A stretch of 54,995 nucleotides of DNA. It comes from an uncultured Clostridia bacterium. GTDB taxonomy: Bacteria > Bacillota > Clostridia > Christensenellales > Borkfalkiaceae. Below the pieces are notes generated by a model. The model did no database searches and was not told the origin of the DNA. It saw nothing but the letters and a program-made list of their open reading frames with translations. The stretch lies in the NCBI GenBank assembly GCA_947175325.1, contig CAMWME010000009.1:1-54995 (forward strand), written 5' to 3'. Within the stretch, counting starts at the first letter, position 1, and each line of letters starts with the position of its first letter. Below, piece by piece: positions 51,701 to 54,995 of this stretch. The position numbers were made by a program, and so were the translations under genes.

Positions 51701-52249
51701 ATGGAAACTGTACTTGCAAAAACCAAAAAAAGCTTTATGGCGGCGTACATCATCGTTATCGTTTGCGGTGCGATAATGTTTCTGTGCGGTCTGGCGTTTG
51801 TACTATTTTCACCGTTAGAAGTAAAATTTTCGGGTTTGTACTTTTTTGTGGCTGGCGCTCTCTTTTTGGGCTTAGGAATCGGCTACACCGTTTATTTTGC
51901 CAAATTGCCTAAAAACTGCATAACCTTTAAAGACGGCAAAATGAAGCTTCACAACGGTTTGGAATTTTCCCCCGCAGAAATCGACTACTGCACCGGCAGT
52001 ACTTGGTTAAATTGGGCACTGTATGATTACGGTCCGCTCGTTATTTCGGTACGCGGACAAGAATACAAATACAAATTCGTTGCCCAAGTAGAGTCCGTTG
52101 CGGCTAATATAAAGGCGCTTAAAACGCAGTTTACTGCAATCGAGGAAGTGCAAAAGCACATTGCGGAAAAGAAAGCGGCAGAGGAAGCGCAAGCAGCCGA
52201 ACCCGCTCCGACAGTTGAACCCGCCCAAAATACGGAAAATAAAGATTAA
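51701..52249 (+). CDS. Two-helix membrane protein of unknown function
   Basis: 182 residues from ATG 51701, which follows AAGGAG; a longer in-frame reading overlaps the previous gene. Two N-terminal membrane helices (about 14-38 and 46-68), then a soluble domain of about 75 residues with a PH-like beta pattern (CITFKDGKMKLHNGLEF), and an Ala/Glu-rich tail. It probably lies on the same transcript as the metallophosphoesterase. No function recognised. Confidence 0.72.
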   Translation: METVLAKTKKSFMAAYIIVIVCGAIMFLCGLAFVLFSPLEVKFSGLYFFVAGALFLGLGIGYTVYFAKLPKNCITFKDGKMKLHNGLEFSPAEIDYCTGSTWLNWALYDYGPLVISVRGQEYKYKFVAQVESVAANIKALKTQFTAIEEVQKHIAEKKAAEEAQAAEPAPTVEPAQNTENKD

Positions 52250-52251
52250 TT

Positions 52252-52288
52252 AAAAGCCCCGCGCAAAACTTGCGCGGGGCTTTTTTTA
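52252..52288. terminator. Bidirectional terminator
   Basis: Stem AAAAGCCCCGCGCAA (52252-52266), AAC loop, complement and seven T on the right; serves both converging genes. Confidence 0.9.
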
Positions 52289-52291
52289 TAA

Positions 52292-52984
52292 TTAAAGTGC
52301 CGAAAAGGCGTATCCTAAGGCCTTATAGTGAGAAATTATCAACTTCAACGCGTCTATCGTCGCCGTCTTGTTGGTCGTATCGTGCGAAAGTAAAATTATA
52401 TTTTCGTCGTCACATTGCGTGGTTACTGCGGCTTTGTAAAGCTGGTCGGGCGTAGCTTGAAAAAGCTCGGCGTCGCGGGTGGAAGCGTTCCAGTCAAAGT
52501 ATTTCATACCGTGCTCGGTTACCGCGTCTATAAGCGAAGCCGACAGCCCGTAGCTTCCTCCTGGGAAACGGTACAGCGAAGTACGCTTGCCCGAAACATC
52601 TTTAATAATCTCGTTGCACTTGTCAATGTCCTTAATAAGGCTATCCGTAGACGAATAAATATCTTTGTAAATATGCGAATAGGAATGCACCCCGACGGAA
52701 TGTCCCTCGTCGATTTCGCGCTTTATAAGGTACTTGCGCGTTTCGGCGTTCTTTCCCACTATAAAAAAGGTCGCTTTAACTTGTTCTTCTTTCAAAATAT
52801 CGAGGATACGCGGCGTTACTCTGTCGCTCGGTCCGTCGTCAAAAGTAAGGTAAATCACTTTTTTACTCGTATGGTCGGCAAACGCGACCGTGTTTTTTGC
52901 AATTTTAGGGCTTACGTAAAACACTATTAAAAAGGCGCACATTAAAAGCGCAGCGCAAATTGCCGTAAAATTTCTGTTGTTCAT
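52292..52984 (-). CDS. Polysaccharide deacetylase (NodB domain), PdaB/PdaA-like
   Basis: 230 residues from ATG 52984 (MNNRNFTAICAA); an upstream TTG has no support. One N-terminal membrane helix (about 5-25) and a NodB domain: motif 1 TFDDGPS, motif 2 HSYSH (two metal His), motif 3 RFPGGSYG, motif 4 FDWNAST and motif 5 LLSHDT. It removes acetyl groups from peptidoglycan or polysaccharide sugars. Single-helix anchoring and size fit the sporulation deacetylases PdaB or PdaA, but the target is not proven. It follows the 53025 gene by 40 nt on the same strand. Confidence 0.85.
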   Translation of the reverse strand: MNNRNFTAICAALLMCAFLIVFYVSPKIAKNTVAFADHTSKKVIYLTFDDGPSDRVTPRILDILKEEQVKATFFIVGKNAETRKYLIKREIDEGHSVGVHSYSHIYKDIYSSTDSLIKDIDKCNEIIKDVSGKRTSLYRFPGGSYGLSASLIDAVTEHGMKYFDWNASTRDAELFQATPDQLYKAAVTTQCDDENIILLSHDTTNKTATIDALKLIISHYKALGYAFSAL

Positions 52985-53024
52985 ACCATTAATTTGTGCA
53001 AAAACCAAAATTTTACAACTGGGT

Positions 53025-53702
53025 TTAATAAAGTTTTATGTTTATTATCGTGTCGGCTATGGCTATCTGCAACCGCCGCAAATCCTTTGAATACACGTAG
53101 CCCTCGCTCACGTCCGTACATTCGGCTATAAGCCGCCTAATTTGTCCCGAGAAGCAGTTGTCGGGGTTGGCGTTTAAAAGCCCTTTCAAAGTGTTTTGAA
53201 CGTCTGAAATCACGCTTTTAGCTTGCGTCTGACCGTATTCGCCCGTATCAAGCGCGTTCGCACAGCCGTAGGCAAGTGAAGTAAGGGACTGCAAAGTGTT
53301 CAAATTCCCCAAATAAAGCTTATTGTTTGCGTTCGAAGTGCCCCCAACCGTGTATTCGTCAGTAGTTATTTTAATAACCTCACAGTCCAAATCTCTGCGT
53401 TTTAGGCTCTCGCATACCGTTTTTGCGTCGTCGTCGGTGTAATAACACGCCACGGTAACGAAGAAGGCGTCGTCGTGTTCAAGAATATACCCCGCGCCGC
53501 CGTAGCTTGAAACTGCGTCCGAAACCGAGCTTGCCGAAACTGCGTTATCCTCGGTTCGGTAACAAATAAAATAAAAAGTCGTTTTAAAGGTAAGCTTGTT
53601 CGCCGAGCAAGAGAAGGTGGCAACCAAAATAATCGCGGTAACGATTATCACCGCCGCCACGGAAATTATAAAAGGCGAAATCTTTTTCCCCGCAATTCTC
53701 AT
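53025..53702 (-). CDS. Single-pass membrane protein with SPOR-like segment
   Basis: 225 residues. Basic N-terminus and one membrane helix (about 10-30). Residues about 40-100 (FYFICYRTEDNAVSASSVSD ... VTVACYYTDDDAKTVCESLK) have the order of a SPOR domain: a beta strand, a helix, then a second strand with paired aromatic residues; SPOR domains bind denuded peptidoglycan. The C-terminal half is helical. It probably forms a small operon with the polysaccharide deacetylase downstream, which supports a wall-related role. Moderate confidence. Confidence 0.65.
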   Translation of the reverse strand: MRIAGKKISPFIISVAAVIIVTAIILVATFSCSANKLTFKTTFYFICYRTEDNAVSASSVSDAVSSYGGAGYILEHDDAFFVTVACYYTDDDAKTVCESLKRRDLDCEVIKITTDEYTVGGTSNANNKLYLGNLNTLQSLTSLAYGCANALDTGEYGQTQAKSVISDVQNTLKGLLNANPDNCFSGQIRRLIAECTDVSEGYVYSKDLRRLQIAIADTIINIKLY

Positions 53703-53740
53703 ACCATAAGATATTTTTTATGTGCGTAATTTATGAAAAA

Positions 53741-53770
53741 CAGCCCGACTTCTTGGACGAAGTCGGGCTG
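53741..53770 (-). terminator. Terminator of the lipoprotein gene at 53780
   Basis: 12-bp stem (53741-53752 with 53759-53770) with a 6-nt loop and a T-run on the minus-strand side. Confidence 0.82.
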
Positions 53771-53779
53771 AACGTTATT

Positions 53780-54580
53780 TTAATTTTTTATCCATTTTGC
53801 ATAGAGAAATGTAATATTGTTTACATCATAACTATTTAAATCACTTGTACGTAATTTGATTTCTTTACCCGTTTTATCCGTTTCAAAATCCCAAACGTTT
53901 ATACATTCCTTTTCTTTATACCAGCCGTTAAAGGTGTAGCCATCTCTTGTAGGTTCGGGGGGAATAAAACTGATTATACTGTTATCATAACTATCTACCC
54001 AATAATAGCCGTCGTTTTCAGCACCCTCAAAGTTGTATATATATGAAACATTTGCTAATAGGCTATGTAAATCTCCAAGATATTCCTTGCAATTCAATAA
54101 CAAGTTATAGCCGACTATTCTGTTTTTTGTTGACAATGACTCAAACCACCAATATTTCCAAACAACAGAATATGCATTAGGACACGTCGTATAAGCTTTT
54201 GTTTTCCACGGTATTTTTTCCGTATCGAATGGAACATACAATTTGAGTAAATTGTCACTTTCAAAACGGCCAACGGGTTCAGGACTACCCACCCAAGATC
54301 CGGTTTCTCGCCCATAACCTAATCCGCGTACAGGGATGCCGTCGATTTCCTCGGGCAATATCAATTCGGTTTTACTTTGCCCCAGCTCTGTCAGTCCTAC
54401 AATATAGCAGGTCTTTTCACCGTTTTTATCCGTTCTTACGGCATACCTGTAAATCTCGTTCTCAAATTCGGGTAAATAATCTTCTTTTTCCACACAGCCC
54501 CTAAGAAAACACCCCGACATTCCGCATATTAAAGGTAGACAGCATAGCAATAAGAGAATTTTACTAAGTATTTTTTTCAT
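53780..54580 (-). CDS. Lipoprotein with an InlB B-repeat-like C-terminal module
   Basis: 266 residues. Lipoprotein signal MKKILSKILLLLCC with lipobox MSGC (Cys at about 24). The middle (TELILPEEIDGIPVRGLG) recalls the start of BspA-type leucine-rich repeats. The C-terminus (PPEPTRDGYTFNGWYKEKE ... FLYAKW) matches the Listeria-Bacteroides (Flg_new/InlB B) repeat, a common module in bacterial surface proteins. Binding partner unknown. A TATAAT (54627-54622 on the minus strand) lies about 40 nt before the start with a weak -35. Confidence 0.75.
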   Translation of the reverse strand: MKKILSKILLLLCCLPLICGMSGCFLRGCVEKEDYLPEFENEIYRYAVRTDKNGEKTCYIVGLTELGQSKTELILPEEIDGIPVRGLGYGRETGSWVGSPEPVGRFESDNLLKLYVPFDTEKIPWKTKAYTTCPNAYSVVWKYWWFESLSTKNRIVGYNLLLNCKEYLGDLHSLLANVSYIYNFEGAENDGYYWVDSYDNSIISFIPPEPTRDGYTFNGWYKEKECINVWDFETDKTGKEIKLRTSDLNSYDVNNITFLYAKWIKN

Positions 54581-54728
54581 TTATTTTTAACGCTCCGAAT
54601 TAAAAAATTGTTTTATTCACTATTATAACGAATTAAAATAGTCTTTTGTCCCGCTAAATTACCGTTTATTATATTTTTATCACAAACAATATAAAAACGC
54701 AACGCGGTTGCCTCGCCCGAATAATAGG

Positions 54729-54893
54729 GGAGCTACTGGCCGTAATTTGCCGTTTCCCGCAAGCGGGAACCCTCGGCAAAGCGTCGGTAGCTTTGCTACC
54801 TCGCGCGTAAGGAGCTTGCGACGGAATAGCGTATTGTTATTTTTGCTTAGCAAAAATCAATCGCGTCACGCGGTTCAAGTCCGTTACAGTAGC
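54729..54893 (+). other. tRNA-like structured segment (possible tRNA remnant carrying inserted hairpins)
   Basis: GCTACTG (54732-54738) can pair with CAGTAGC (54887-54893) like a 7-bp acceptor stem, and GGTTCAAGTCC (54872-54882) resembles a T-arm. Between them are three hairpins: TTTGCCG...CGGCAAA enclosing TTCCCGC-AA-GCGGGAA, GGTAGC-TTT-GCTACC (about 54786-54800), and ATTTTTGC-TT-AGCAAAAAT (about 54839-54857). GGAGCTACTGGCCG (54729-54742) is an exact copy of the 3' end of the adjacent tRNA-Thr (54930-54943). No protein is encoded from 54581 to the tRNA. Confidence 0.45.
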
Positions 54894-54894
54894 A

Positions 54895-54928
54895 AAAAAG
54901 AAGAACGGGATAACCCGTTCTTCTTTTT
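54895..54928 (-). terminator. Terminator of tRNA-Thr
   Basis: AAAGAAGAACGGG, ATAA loop and the perfect complement, with six T on the minus-strand side, immediately after the encoded CCA. Confidence 0.85.
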
Positions 54929-54995
54929 TGGAGCTACTGGCCGGACTCGAACCGGCGACCTGCTGATTACGAATCAGCTGCTCTACCAACTGAGC
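54929..54995 (-). tRNA. tRNA-Thr (anticodon CGT), 5' acceptor strand beyond window end
   Basis: On the minus strand the D-arm GCTC-AGTTGGTA-GAGC, anticodon arm GCTGA-TTCGTAA-TCAGC (anticodon CGT, reading ACG), T-arm GCCGG-TTCGAGT-CCGGC, acceptor CAGTAGC, discriminator T and encoded CCA are all visible. Only the first 9 or so bases of the 5' end lie outside the window. Confidence 0.95.

Overview
The window looks like a chromosomal segment of an anaerobic, Gram-positive, potentially endospore-forming Firmicute of the class Clostridia. The evidence is a full pyruvate formate-lyase operon, the McsA-McsB-ClpC protein arginine phosphorylation system, sporulation genes (SigH, YabP, YabQ, CwlD-like amidase, SpoVB-like flippase), lipoproteins with lipoboxes and no outer-membrane genes. 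I cannot name the genus. Many of these genes (gyrB-gyrA, serS, dnaX-ybaB-recR, yabP-yabQ-divIC, mcsA-mcsB-clpC, mrnC-rlmB-sigH, cwlD) are origin-proximal in Bacillus subtilis, so the window is probably near oriC. Most housekeeping genes read on the + strand.

Layout. 1-1600: a leftward pair, a GGGtGRT-family protein (cut by the window edge) and an Fe-S scaffold-like protein. 1632-5726: mcsA-mcsB-clpC. 5780-8911: pflA-pflB with a hairpin leader. 8912-9317: a noncoding nest of inverted repeats with a leftward promoter and two terminator-like hairpins (candidate small RNA). 9318-15790: a giant repeat surface protein. 15790-16995: an XRE regulator and a CwlD-like amidase (both leftward) around a promoter/operator region. 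16996-25324: a lipoprotein, mrnC-rlmB-sigH-dnaX, ybaB-recR, gpsA and a second lipoprotein. 25452-29946: typA, then yabP-yabQ-divIC-ppx-M50 protease. 30163-34794: gyrB-gyrA. 34830-42997: P-type ATPase, serS, a membrane protein, a glycosyltransferase-like protein, a DEDDh exonuclease-BRCT protein and an RsmF-type methylase. 43010-48211: a 1428-residue surface lipoprotein and a split TauE/SafE transporter pair. 48225-54580: SpoVB-like flippase, LysM-like protein, a Cys-rich protein, a metallophosphoesterase, a polysaccharide deacetylase and small membrane or lipoproteins. 54581-54995: a tRNA-like structured segment and a tRNA-Thr(CGT) cut by the window end.

Most notable points: (i) a dispersed 67-bp element, present twice in inverted orientation and once as a partial copy with a compensatory base pair change, abutting stop codons; (ii) an inverted-repeat-bounded cassette with an OFF-facing promoter and two hairpins upstream of the giant surface protein; (iii) several strong promoters whose -10 box lies only 6-10 nt before the start codon, suggesting leaderless mRNAs; (iv) a tRNA-like segment beside tRNA-Thr; (v) a recurring CATATAT-GGGGG intergenic motif; (vi) a hairpin with U-tract as the entire leader of pflA. 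No CRISPR array, transposase, integrase or phage gene was seen.
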